From ZC4RG30 sp046347045 (GTDB lineage: Bacteria > Pseudomonadota > Gammaproteobacteria > Steroidobacterales > Steroidobacteraceae): a stretch of DNA of 64,000 nt. The position numbers and the translations under genes were made by a program. Location: positions 74,406 through 138,405 of the forward strand of contig JAXMGX010000014.1 of assembly GCA_046347045.1 (NCBI GenBank). Reading direction: 5' to 3'. Below the pieces are notes generated by a model that was not told the origin of the DNA, did not search any database, and saw only the letters and a list, made by a program, of their open reading frames with translations. Positions 17,579-25,660 of the stretch are shown one piece after another (position 1 is the stretch's first letter; each line of letters starts with the position of its first letter).

Positions 17579-18679
17579 ATGGCACGCATCGACGCCTTCC
17601 TGAAGCTCGGCACCCAGCAGGGCTGCTCCGACATCCACCTGGCAGTGGGCGTGCCGCCGATGCTCAGGATGTACGGCGACCTGGTTCCCATCAAGTTCCG
17701 CGACCTGCGCGACACCGAGCTCGAAGGCTACGTGCTCGAGATCCTCACGCCCTCGCAGGCCGAGCAGTTCAACCAGGGCCACGACGTCGATTTCTCCTAT
17801 GTGTCGGGCGATGGCGGCCGCTTCCGCGTCAATGTGTTCCGCAAGGACACTGGCGTGGGCGCGGTGTTCCGCGCCATTCCCAGCGAAATTCCCTCGCTCG
17901 ACAAACTGGGCCTGCCGCCGGTGGTGAAGAAGCTCTGCGACTACCACCAGGGCATGATCCTGGTCACCGGCTCCACCGGTTCGGGCAAGTCCACCACGCT
18001 CGCCGCGATGATCGACCTGCTGAACACCACGCGCAAACTGAACATCATCAGCCTCGAAGACCCCATCGAATTCGTCCATCGCAGCAAGCAGGCACAGGTG
18101 ATCCAGCGCGAGCTGGGCACGCACCTGCCCTCCTTCGCCGAAGGCGTGCGCGCCGCGATGCGCGAGGACCCGGATGTGATCCTGGTGGGCGAAATGCGCG
18201 ATGCCGAAACCATCTCGATGGCGATGACGGCCGCGGAAACCGGCCACCTGGTGCTGGGCACGCTGCACACCACCGGCGCCGTCAAGACCATCGACCGCAT
18301 CATCGATGCGCTGCCCATCGAGGAGCGCGAGCAGACCAAGAGCTTCCTGTCGCAGAGCCTGCTGGCGGTGGTGACGCAGGTGCTGTGCAAGACGGTGGAT
18401 GGCCAGGGCCGCAAGGCGGTGTGCGAGGTGATGGTGATGACCAAGGCCATCGCCAAGCTCATCCAGAGCGACCAGTCGCACCAGATTCCGAGCCAGGTGC
18501 AGATGGGGCGCGAGTTCGGCATGCAGCTCATGGACCAGGCGCTGCTGGCCGCGGTGCAGGCCAAGGAGATCGACCCCGACCACGCCTATTCCTTTGCGTC
18601 GGACAAGCGCGTGCTGCAGAAATTCGTCACCGACACCTCGGTGGTGCCCAAGCTCGACGTGCCCGGGACAACGCTCTGA
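17579..18679 (+). CDS. pilT: Type IV pilus retraction ATPase, PilT family (first copy)
   Basis: 366 residues. A PilT/GspE-family ATPase with an N-terminal PAS-like domain (GCSDIHLAVGVPPMLRMYGD) and a RecA-like core. Visible are Walker A GSTGSGKSTTLAAM near 131-140, the Asp box (LEDPIEFVH), Walker B (DVILVGEMRDAETI) and the His box (GHLVLGTLHTTGAVKTIDRI). PilT-type motors depolymerise type IV pili, driving twitching motility and DNA uptake. It starts 15 bp after the HEAT-kinase stop, and its TGA overlaps the next start by one base (TGATG). The canonical AIRNLIRE PilT motif is not evident, so it may be a PilT paralogue rather than the main retraction motor. Confidence 0.9.
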   Translation: MARIDAFLKLGTQQGCSDIHLAVGVPPMLRMYGDLVPIKFRDLRDTELEGYVLEILTPSQAEQFNQGHDVDFSYVSGDGGRFRVNVFRKDTGVGAVFRAIPSEIPSLDKLGLPPVVKKLCDYHQGMILVTGSTGSGKSTTLAAMIDLLNTTRKLNIISLEDPIEFVHRSKQAQVIQRELGTHLPSFAEGVRAAMREDPDVILVGEMRDAETISMAMTAAETGHLVLGTLHTTGAVKTIDRIIDALPIEEREQTKSFLSQSLLAVVTQVLCKTVDGQGRKAVCEVMVMTKAIAKLIQSDQSHQIPSQVQMGREFGMQLMDQALLAAVQAKEIDPDHAYSFASDKRVLQKFVTDTSVVPKLDVPGTTL

Positions 18680-19740
18680 TGGCACACATCGACGTGTTCC
18701 TCGAGGAGGTGCTGCGCCGCAAGGGCTCGGACCTGCATTTCCTCGCCGGCGACCCGCCGCGTATCCGCCTGTATGGCGACCTGACGCCGCTGCGCGCCGA
18801 AGTCCTGACGCCGGACTTCGCGCGCGAAGCGCTGTACGAGATCATGCCCACCAAGGCACAGGCGCGCTTCGAGAAGCAGGATGGCGCCGATTTCGCCTAC
18901 ACGCTGGGTGAACTGGGTCGCTTCCGCGTGAACGTGATGCGCCAGTTGAATGGCATGGGCGCGGTGTTCCGCGCCATTCCGTCGAAGGCGCTGACGATGG
19001 AGCAGCTCAACCTGCCCGATTCGGTGCGCACGCTCGCACGCGCCAACAACGGCCTGATCCTCGTCACCGGCAAGACCGGCTCGGGCAAGTCCACCACGCT
19101 CGCCGCGATGATCGACGACATCAACAAGCGCGACAAGGGACACATCCTCACCGTCGAGGATCCCATCGAGTTCGTGCACCAGCGCAAGAACTGCCTCATC
19201 AGCCAGCGCGAGATCGGCGTGCATGCGCAGAGCTTCGCGCAGGCGCTGCATTCCGGCCTGCGCGAAGATCCCGACGTCATCCTGGTCGGCGAGTTGCGCG
19301 ATCTGGAAACCATCCAGATCGCGGTCACCGCCGCGGAGATGGGCATCCTGGTCATGGGCACGCTGCACACCAATGGCGCGGCGCAGACAGTGGACCGCAT
19401 CATCAATGTGTTTCCCGCCGACAAGCAGTCGCACGTGCGCACCATGCTGTCGACCTCGTTGCGCGGCGTGATCTCGCAGCAGCTGCTGCAGCGGGCCGAC
19501 CGGCAGGGACGGGTTGCGGCGCTGGAAATCCTGGTGAACAACCCCGCCGTCGCCAACCTGATCCGCCAGGGCAAGCTCGACCAGCTCGAGAACACCATGC
19601 AGTCGGGCGCAGCCACCGGCATGCGCACCATGGACAGCTCCATCCAGGCGCTGCTCGACCAGCGGCAGATTTCCGGAAAAGAGGCATACAAGAAGGCCAT
19701 CAACAAGGCCCGCTTCGAGGCGATCAAGGACATCGGCTGA
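18679..19740 (+). CDS. PilT/PilU-family ATPase (second copy)
   Basis: 353 residues, a paralogue of the preceding gene with the same architecture: SDLHFLAGDPPRIRLYGDL at the N-terminus, Walker A GKTGSGKSTTLAAM, VEDPIEFVH, DVILVGELRDLETI and MGILVMGTLHTNGAAQTVDRI. Blocks such as TLAAMID and AVFRAIPS are shared almost verbatim with its neighbour, indicating duplication. It could act as a PilU-like accessory motor working with PilT. It overlaps pilT by one base and ends 26 bp before metG. I see no other pilus structural genes in the window. Confidence 0.9.
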   Translation: MAHIDVFLEEVLRRKGSDLHFLAGDPPRIRLYGDLTPLRAEVLTPDFAREALYEIMPTKAQARFEKQDGADFAYTLGELGRFRVNVMRQLNGMGAVFRAIPSKALTMEQLNLPDSVRTLARANNGLILVTGKTGSGKSTTLAAMIDDINKRDKGHILTVEDPIEFVHQRKNCLISQREIGVHAQSFAQALHSGLREDPDVILVGELRDLETIQIAVTAAEMGILVMGTLHTNGAAQTVDRIINVFPADKQSHVRTMLSTSLRGVISQQLLQRADRQGRVAALEILVNNPAVANLIRQGKLDQLENTMQSGAATGMRTMDSSIQALLDQRQISGKEAYKKAINKARFEAIKDIG

Positions 19741-19750
19741 AGGCTCATCG

Positions 19751-19759
19751 TGCGATAAT
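19751..19759 (+). promoter_or_regulatory. Extended -10 promoter element of metG
   Basis: TG-C-GATAAT at 19751-19759 matches an extended -10 element. Only seven bases separate it from the metG ATG at 19767, so the expected transcription start falls at or next to the initiation codon, pointing to a leaderless or near-leaderless mRNA. No good -35 is visible, as is usual for extended -10 promoters. Confidence 0.5.
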
Positions 19760-19766
19760 CCCGGGG

Positions 19767-21830
19767 ATGTCACGCCAGATCCTCGTCACGAGCGCCCTGC
19801 CCTACGCCAATGGCCCCCTGCACCTGGGCCACATCATCGAGGCCGTGCAGACCGACATCTGGTGCCGCTTCCAGCGCCTGATGGGCAATGACTGCATCTA
19901 CGTCTGCGCCGAGGACTGTCACGGCACGCCCATCATGATCCGGGCGCGGCAGGACGGCATCACGCCCGAGGCGCTGATCGCCGCATCGGCCGCGGAACAC
20001 CAGCGCGACTACGCCGGCTTCGACATCGCCTTCGATCATTTCCATTCCACGCATTCGGAAGAGAACCGCCGCTACTCCGGCGAGCTGTACCGGAAGCTCG
20101 TGGCGCGCGGCTCGATCGCGCGGCGCACCATCCGCCAGGCCTACGACGAAAAGGCCGGCATGTTCCTGCCCGACCGCTTCGTGCGCGGCACCTGCCCGCG
20201 CTGCGGCACGGCCGACCAGTACGGCGATTCCTGCGAGAACTGCGGCGCCACCTATTCGCCGGCCGAGCTGAAGGACGCGATATCCACAGTCACCGGCACG
20301 CGGCCGGTGCTGCGCGATTCGGAGCACCTGTTCTTCAAGCTGGGCGACTACGAACAGGACCTGAAGCACTGGCTGGCCACGCATGGCCTGCAGCCGGCGG
20401 TGCGTGCCAAGCTGGACGAATGGTTCAAGGTGGGCCTCTCGGACTGGGACATCTCCCGCGACGCACCCTACTTCGGCTTCGAGATCCCCGACGCGCCGGG
20501 CAAGTATTTCTACGTGTGGTTCGATGCGCCCATTGGCTACATCGGCAGCTTCGCTGCGCTGGCCGCAAAGCGCGGACTCGACTTCGATGCCTACTGGAAG
20601 GCCGGCGCCAGCACCGAGCTGCATCATTTCATCGGCAAGGACATCAGTTACTTCCACACGCTGTTCTGGCCGGCCGTGCTGCATGGCGCGGGCTATCGCC
20701 GCCCGACCGGCGTGCATGTGCATGGCTTCCTCACCGTCAACGGCCTGAAGATGTCGAAGTCGCGCGGCACCAACATCAGTGCGCGCCACTACCTTGACCT
20801 GCTGCCCGCCGATCACCTGCGCTACTACTTCGCGGCCAAGCTCGGCAACGGCCTCGACGACATCGACCTGAACCTCGACGACTTCACCGCGCGCGTGAAT
20901 TCGGACGTGGTGGGCAAGCTCGTCAACATCGCCAGTCGCTGCGCGCCCTTCATCGAGCGTGCCGGCGGCCGGCTGGCCGACTCGCTGCCCGACCGCGCGC
21001 TGCACGACGACTTCGCCAATGCCGCCGATTCACTGGCGGCCTTGTTCGAAGGCCGCGACTACGCCGGCGCGCTGCGCGAGATCATGCTGCTGGCCGACCG
21101 CGCCAACCAGTACGTGGATGCGAAGAAGCCCTGGGTGCTGGCGAAGGATCCCGCAAAGCTCGACGAAGCACGCGCCGTCGCCACGCAGGCCATCAACCTG
21201 TTCCGCGTGCTGATGACCTACCTTGCGCCCGTCATGCCGGCCATTGCCGCGCGCGCCGCCGGCTGGCTGGGCGCGGACTCGCTCGCGCGCTGGCAGGGCG
21301 TGAAGCAGCCGCTGCTGGGAATCGCGCTGGGCAAGTATCCGCAACTGGCCGCGCGCGTGGACCCCGCCGTGGTGAAGCAGCTCGTCGCCAGCGCACCCGC
21401 CATCTCGCCCGCTGCGGCGCCTGCCGCAGCGTCCACCGCAACTTCAGCCGCCCCTGCCGCCGCAACTGTTGCGGCGGCCACGCCCCAGGACAAACCCGTG
21501 ATCAGCATCGACGATTTCGCCAAACTCGACCTGCGCGCCGCGAAGGTGCTCGAAGCCTCCCGCGTGGAAGGCTCCGACAAGCTGCTGCAGCTCAAGCTCG
21601 ACCTGGGCACCGAGCAGCGCAATGTGTTCTCCGGCATCAGCGCCAGCTACAAACCCGAAGACCTCGTTGGCCGCTACGTGGTGATGATCGCGAACCTTGC
21701 GCCACGCAAGATGCGCTTCGGCGTATCCGAAGGCATGGTGCTGTGCGCCAGCGGCCCGAAGGAAGCCGGCGAAGGCGTGTTCCTGCTGTCGGCCGACAGC
21801 GGTGTGGCGCCGGGCATGAAGATATCCTGA
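19767..21830 (+). CDS. metG: Methionyl-tRNA synthetase
   Basis: 687 residues, class I synthetase of the E. coli type. The HIGH motif is in PLHLGHIIE near residue 20. A zinc knuckle with paired CxxC motifs (CPRCG...CENCG) lies near 145-162, and KMSKSRGTNISARHYL near 330 is the KMSKS loop. The C-terminal tRNA-binding EMAP/Trbp111-like domain (ISIDDFAKLDLRAAKVLEA onward, about 575-687) is joined by an Ala-rich linker (about 535-570). It charges tRNA-Met for initiation and elongation. No Shine-Dalgarno sequence lies just upstream, in line with the promoter sitting directly before the ATG. Confidence 0.98.
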   Translation: MSRQILVTSALPYANGPLHLGHIIEAVQTDIWCRFQRLMGNDCIYVCAEDCHGTPIMIRARQDGITPEALIAASAAEHQRDYAGFDIAFDHFHSTHSEENRRYSGELYRKLVARGSIARRTIRQAYDEKAGMFLPDRFVRGTCPRCGTADQYGDSCENCGATYSPAELKDAISTVTGTRPVLRDSEHLFFKLGDYEQDLKHWLATHGLQPAVRAKLDEWFKVGLSDWDISRDAPYFGFEIPDAPGKYFYVWFDAPIGYIGSFAALAAKRGLDFDAYWKAGASTELHHFIGKDISYFHTLFWPAVLHGAGYRRPTGVHVHGFLTVNGLKMSKSRGTNISARHYLDLLPADHLRYYFAAKLGNGLDDIDLNLDDFTARVNSDVVGKLVNIASRCAPFIERAGGRLADSLPDRALHDDFANAADSLAALFEGRDYAGALREIMLLADRANQYVDAKKPWVLAKDPAKLDEARAVATQAINLFRVLMTYLAPVMPAIAARAAGWLGADSLARWQGVKQPLLGIALGKYPQLAARVDPAVVKQLVASAPAISPAAAPAAASTATSAAPAAATVAAATPQDKPVISIDDFAKLDLRAAKVLEASRVEGSDKLLQLKLDLGTEQRNVFSGISASYKPEDLVGRYVVMIANLAPRKMRFGVSEGMVLCASGPKEAGEGVFLLSADSGVAPGMKIS

Positions 21831-21834
21831 AGGC

Positions 21835-22476
21835 TTGAAGCCCGAGCGCGTCACCGCCCTGTATTCAGCCCTGCGCGCGGCCAATCCCGAGCCGCGCAGC
21901 GAGCTGGAATTCTCGACGCCCTTCGAACTGCTGATCGCCGTGATCCTGTCGGCACAGGCCACGGACAAGAGCGTGAACCTCGCCACGCGCAGGCTCTATC
22001 CGCAGGCCAACACGCCGGCAGCCATTTTCGGGCTGGGCGTTGCGGGTCTCACGCCTTTCATCCGCCACATCGGCCTGTACAACGCCAAGGCGAAGAACGT
22101 CATCGAATGCTGCCGGCTGCTGATCGAGCACCATGGCGGCGAAGTCCCGCGCGATCGCCAGTCGCTGGAATCGCTGCCCGGCGTGGGCCGCAAGACGGCG
22201 AACGTGGTGCTGAACGTGGCTTTCGGCGAGCACACGCTGGCCGTGGATACACATGTGTTTCGCGTGGCCAACCGCACGGGCCTCGCCCCCGGCGCCACGC
22301 CGCTGGCCGTGGAACAGAAGCTGCTGAAGGTGACGCCGCCCGAGTTCATGCAGCACGCGCACCACTGGCTGATCCTGCATGGACGCCATGTGTGCCTGGC
22401 GCGCAGGCCGAAGTGCTACGAGTGCGTGATCGCCGCGTATTGCGCGTTCCGGCCCAAGACTCCGCCGCCCGGCTGA
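21835..22476 (+). CDS. nth: Endonuclease III
   Basis: 213 residues (E. coli Nth 211). This bifunctional DNA glycosylase/AP lyase removes oxidised pyrimidines. The helix-hairpin-helix LPGVGRKTANVVLNVAF carries the catalytic Lys, and the Asp lies in LAVDTHVFRV. The C-terminal [4Fe-4S] loop C-x6-C-x2-C-x5-C (CLARRPKCYECVIAAYC) is intact. The start is taken as TTG at 21835, four bases after the metG stop, because it is the only start that keeps the conserved N-terminus. Co-transcription with metG is likely. Confidence 0.96.
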   Translation: MKPERVTALYSALRAANPEPRSELEFSTPFELLIAVILSAQATDKSVNLATRRLYPQANTPAAIFGLGVAGLTPFIRHIGLYNAKAKNVIECCRLLIEHHGGEVPRDRQSLESLPGVGRKTANVVLNVAFGEHTLAVDTHVFRVANRTGLAPGATPLAVEQKLLKVTPPEFMQHAHHWLILHGRHVCLARRPKCYECVIAAYCAFRPKTPPPG

Positions 22477-22539
22477 CACGCAACGGGGTCGACGCCCCTG
22501 CTGACGCGAGCCCGCCTCCGTACCGTAAACTCCCCGCGC

Positions 22540-22965
22540 ATGTTCTTCGCCAATTCAGGCCGCGACGAGCTGCGCCGCGGCTATGTGGAAGCCTGGCGCC
22601 GCCACCGCGAGGGCCTGCCGCTGTCGCCGCTGGACGCGCAGATCGCCTCAGTGGTGGCGCTGCATCCGGAATATCACCCGCTGCTGGAGTCCCCCGACGC
22701 GCAGGCCGGGGATTACAGCGTGGAAGCCGGCCGCACCAACCCCTTCCTGCACATGGGGTTGCATCTGGCGCTGCGCGAGCAGGTGGGCACGCGGCGACCG
22801 GCCGGCATCGAGCTGGTGCATCAGCGACTGGCGAACAGGCTGGGAGATGTACACGACGCCGAGCACCGCATGATCGAAGTGCTGGCCCAGGCGCTTTGGG
22901 AAGCACAGCGCGCCGGCCTGGCGCCGGATGAGGCGGTCTATCTGGAAAGGCTTCGCAAGCTCTGA
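22540..22965 (+). CDS. DUF1841 family protein
   Basis: 141 residues, soluble, with no signal peptide. It matches the DUF1841 pattern: RDELRRGYVEAWRRHREGLPLSPLD near the N-terminus, IASVVALHPEYHPLLE, NPFLHMGLHLALREQV and VHDAEHRMIEVLAQALWEAQR. The clustered His and Glu residues (HPEYH, H-M-G-L-H, H-D-A-E-H) could bind a metal, but that is only inference. The function of the family is unknown. It lies 63 bp after nth, as in several related gammaproteobacteria. Confidence 0.88.
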   Translation: MFFANSGRDELRRGYVEAWRRHREGLPLSPLDAQIASVVALHPEYHPLLESPDAQAGDYSVEAGRTNPFLHMGLHLALREQVGTRRPAGIELVHQRLANRLGDVHDAEHRMIEVLAQALWEAQRAGLAPDEAVYLERLRKL

Positions 22966-22967
22966 CC

Positions 22968-22982
22968 GCGGCCGAAGGCCGC
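22968..22982 (+). terminator. GC-rich hairpin after the DUF1841 gene
   Basis: GCGGCC-GAA-GGCCGC forms a perfect 6-bp stem with a 3-nt loop, starting 3 nt after the DUF1841 stop. No T-run follows, so it may be a weak terminator, an RNA-stabilising stem or chance. Confidence 0.3.
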
Positions 22983-23041
22983 AAGCCCTGACCGGCAGAG
23001 GCTATGATCCCGGCCACAGGAAAATATACGGGGGGCCTGAG

Positions 23042-24226
23042 ATGTACGCTATCCGAACGCTGCTTCGCCTTGCAGCCGTGGCGCTGCTGCCCATTGCCGC
23101 CCAGTCACAGGAACTGACCCTTACCAACGCGCGCATCCTCGTCGGCAATGGCGAGGTGATCGAAAATGGTTCCATCGTCGTGCGTGGCGGCAGGATCGCC
23201 GCCGTCGCAGCAGGCAAGCCGGCGCAGACCGCGGGCCGCGTCATCGATGCCCGCGGCGCCAGCCTGATGCCCGGCTTCATCGACGCGCACCGCCACCTCA
23301 CGCTGCGCCCCGATGCAAAGACCGAAATGCAGAAGCTGCTGGAAGCCGGCTTCACCACCATCCTTTCGGGCGGCGGCGCGCCCGAGCCCCTGGTGGCCGT
23401 GCGCAACCAGATCGAAAAGGGCGAGATCAACGGCCCGCGCATCATCCCTTCGGGCACGGTGCTGTTCCTGGCCAACCAGACGCCGGATGCGATGCGCGCC
23501 GAGGTCCGCCGGCTTGCCGCGCTGGGCGTGAAATACACGGGTGAAGCCTTGCTGACGCCAGTGCCCGGCCCCACCCCCGCCGACCTCGCGGCGCTCAATG
23601 CACTGGTGGACGAAGGCGCCAAGGCCGGCGTGAAAGTGGCCGTCCATGCGGTAAGCACGGCCGCGATGATGGCCGCGATCGATGCAAAAGTGCCCCTGCT
23701 GGTGCACCTGCCGAACAAGGACTGGGTCTCGCGTGAACAGGCCGCAAGGCTTGCCGGCAGCGGCACCTGCATACTTTCGGCCGTGGGAACCTGGGCGCCG
23801 GTGTTCGGCGTGTTTGCCAACGACAACAAGCCGCGCGCGCGCGATGGCAAGCCCTGGCCCGATGCCATCACCGATGGCGTGGGCGGCGGCAAGGAGGCCG
23901 GCTACGCGATGGTGAACGCGCGCACGGTCTTCGATGCCGGTGCGGTGATCGGCGTCGGCATCGACACCACCTATGACCCGCAGGCGGGCCTGGCCACGGA
24001 ACTGCGCGCGATGAACGGCGTGCTCTCGCCGCAGGACATGCTGAAGATCATCGGCCCGAATTCGGCCGCGTGCATCGGCATGGGCGATGAAATCGGCACG
24101 CTGCAGGTGGGCAAGCAGGCCGACATCGTGCTGGTATCCGGCAATCCGCTGGAGGGCTACTGGAACTGGCTGAAGCCCCGCATGGTGGTGAAGGGCGGCA
24201 AGGTCGTGGTCGAAGCCAGACGCTGA
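23042..24226 (+). CDS. Exported amidohydrolase-family protein
   Basis: 394 residues. ATG at 23042 follows a GGGGGG tract and gives a signal peptide (LLRLAAVALLPIAAQSQE, cleavage near 20). The rest is an amidohydrolase-superfamily TIM barrel: N-terminal beta segment LTLTNARILVGNGEVIENGSI, HxH metal motif in GFIDAHRHL, a late Asp in IGVGIDTTYD, and the C-terminal KQADIVLVSGNPLEGY. The closest types are imidazolonepropionase/prolidase-like exported hydrolases; the substrate cannot be deduced. It heads a co-directional set with the next five genes; 31 bp separate it from the next one. Confidence 0.88.
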   Translation: MYAIRTLLRLAAVALLPIAAQSQELTLTNARILVGNGEVIENGSIVVRGGRIAAVAAGKPAQTAGRVIDARGASLMPGFIDAHRHLTLRPDAKTEMQKLLEAGFTTILSGGGAPEPLVAVRNQIEKGEINGPRIIPSGTVLFLANQTPDAMRAEVRRLAALGVKYTGEALLTPVPGPTPADLAALNALVDEGAKAGVKVAVHAVSTAAMMAAIDAKVPLLVHLPNKDWVSREQAARLAGSGTCILSAVGTWAPVFGVFANDNKPRARDGKPWPDAITDGVGGGKEAGYAMVNARTVFDAGAVIGVGIDTTYDPQAGLATELRAMNGVLSPQDMLKIIGPNSAACIGMGDEIGTLQVGKQADIVLVSGNPLEGYWNWLKPRMVVKGGKVVVEARR

Positions 24227-24257
24227 TACAGCCTGCGTTCAGAAGGACAGGGCAACA

Positions 24258-25625
24258 ATGCACAGCATGAGAATCCTGGTCGCCGCGGCGCTGACGCTGG
24301 CTGCTGCGCTGCCCGGCATGGCCCAGCAGAGCCCGCAGACAGACTTCAAGTCGGTGGGTCGCGGCTGGCCCCTGCCCGCCTCCCTGACGCTGCAGTCGCC
24401 GCCCACGGGCGCCACGATGATCCGCGGCGCCACGCGCGAGGCGCCGCGCACCTTCGCCGGACTGGCACGCGATGGCCAGGTGCCTGGAGGCATGACGGCG
24501 CTGCCGGTGGACCTGTTCACCACCAAGGACTTCTACAAAGACCGTGCGCTGTGGAAGGACCCGCGCTATTTCCGCTGCAACAGCCCGGTGGGCCTGGAAG
24601 AACTGCAGGGCGCCGCGGGCGGACGCCTGATCGATCCCGCCAGGGGCGCGGCATCGGCGCCCTGGGGTTACTGCGACCGCGACTATCCGCGGGCGGCCAT
24701 CGTCAGCCCTTACCCGTTCAAGACCGCGCAGGCGCATTACGAAGCGCTGCTGGCCGAGACCACGAAGCGCGGCGGGCCCACGAAGCACACCTACGCCACG
24801 GTGCCCGGCGAATGGTCGGGGCGTTACCGTCATCCGGGGCAATCGAATGCCTACCGGTACAAGATGCGGCACAGCCAGATGTCCACCATCCTGTCGCTGC
24901 TCACGCCTGAATACCAGACGCGCATGGTGCAGGAGGCCTATCACCAGGCCGTGGCCAACGACCCGCACTGGCAGTCGCAGTACTGCTGGCCCGAGGGCTT
25001 CATGCGGCGCTGGCACGAGGCCGCCACCTGGGAATGGGATGTGATGGTCACTCCCGACATGGTGCAGATCCTGGCGGGCGTGGCGCGCAACTTCATCACC
25101 AACATCCACGTGGGCCGGCAGTTCAACATGACCGGCGCCGTGCCCCGCCTGGGGCAGGACGTGCCGCGCTGGTATGGCGAAACCATCGGCTTCTGGGACA
25201 AGGACGCGCTCATCACCTGGACCTCGAACATCCAGGGGTGGAAGGTGCATGGCGCCTACGAGCATTCGAACAAGCTGCAGACCATCGAGATCTACACCCC
25301 CAACCGCGACGCCAGCGGCAAGTTCCTGGGTCTGAACCACGAGGCCGTGTTCTACGACCCGGACGCGCTGGTCGAGCCGGTGAGAATCGTCCGCAACTAT
25401 GTGAAATTGAGCGGCTTCGACCAGGGGGATCCTTATGTGTTCATTGAGTGTGTGCCCACCATCTACCCGGTGAACGGCAAGGCCACCCCCGTAACCCCCG
25501 GCCAGACCATCGAATACACCGTTCCCGACATGTACGGCCGCCCCTGGGCCCATATGTGGGAGGAATACTCGGAAAAGGGCATGGAAAAGCCCCAGTCCGA
25601 GGACATTTTCAATTTCGGCAAGTAG
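24258..25625 (+). CDS. Exported protein of unknown function, 455 residues
   Basis: I do not recognise a characterised family. A clear signal peptide (MRILVAAALTLAAALPGMAQ) is followed by a roughly 430-residue, aromatic-rich, mainly polar domain with Trp-rich segments such as EAATWEWDVMVTPDMVQ, VPRWYGETIGFWDKDALITWTSN and YGRPWAHMWEEYSEKGMEKP. The RWYGETIGFWDKDALITWT stretch recalls the repeated G-(D/E)-x-x-G-x-W-x-x-D-x-L-V pattern of short secreted proteins found near DUF6152 genes in sphingomonad and steroid-degrader genomes. Cysteines occur in pairs (FRCN/YCDRD and QYCWP/ECVP), suggesting disulfides. AAGGACAGG before ATG 24258 is a good ribosome-binding site. Confidence 0.85.
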   Translation: MHSMRILVAAALTLAAALPGMAQQSPQTDFKSVGRGWPLPASLTLQSPPTGATMIRGATREAPRTFAGLARDGQVPGGMTALPVDLFTTKDFYKDRALWKDPRYFRCNSPVGLEELQGAAGGRLIDPARGAASAPWGYCDRDYPRAAIVSPYPFKTAQAHYEALLAETTKRGGPTKHTYATVPGEWSGRYRHPGQSNAYRYKMRHSQMSTILSLLTPEYQTRMVQEAYHQAVANDPHWQSQYCWPEGFMRRWHEAATWEWDVMVTPDMVQILAGVARNFITNIHVGRQFNMTGAVPRLGQDVPRWYGETIGFWDKDALITWTSNIQGWKVHGAYEHSNKLQTIEIYTPNRDASGKFLGLNHEAVFYDPDALVEPVRIVRNYVKLSGFDQGDPYVFIECVPTIYPVNGKATPVTPGQTIEYTVPDMYGRPWAHMWEEYSEKGMEKPQSEDIFNFGK

Positions 25626-25631
25626 GGCCTT

Positions 25632-25637
25632 TATAAT
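25632..25637 (+). promoter_or_regulatory. Consensus -10 hexamer before the DUF6152-like gene
   Basis: A perfect TATAAT lies in the 35-bp gap after the 455-residue protein and 23 nt before the next start. The -35 position holds only A/T-rich sequence (TTCAAT at 25608-25613, 18-bp spacer). It suggests an internal promoter that can express the downstream genes separately. Confidence 0.45.
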
Positions 25638-25660
25638 CGCCGAGGACAATGGAGGGGACC

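Noticed and set aside
15794..18685. Open reading of 963 codons on the minus strand, antisense to the kinase and pilT
   Set aside because: It has no recognisable motif, is His/Asp/Leu-repetitive in the way typical of antisense frames in GC-rich genes, and lies opposite three well-supported genes.
21380..21490. Ala-codon-rich tract in metG as a possible repeat element or insertion
   Set aside because: It encodes the flexible linker before the C-terminal tRNA-binding domain and stays in frame; it is low-complexity coding sequence.
22968..22982. Considered as a strong rho-independent terminator
   Set aside because: The stem is perfect but short and no T-run follows. I kept it as a low-confidence hairpin only.
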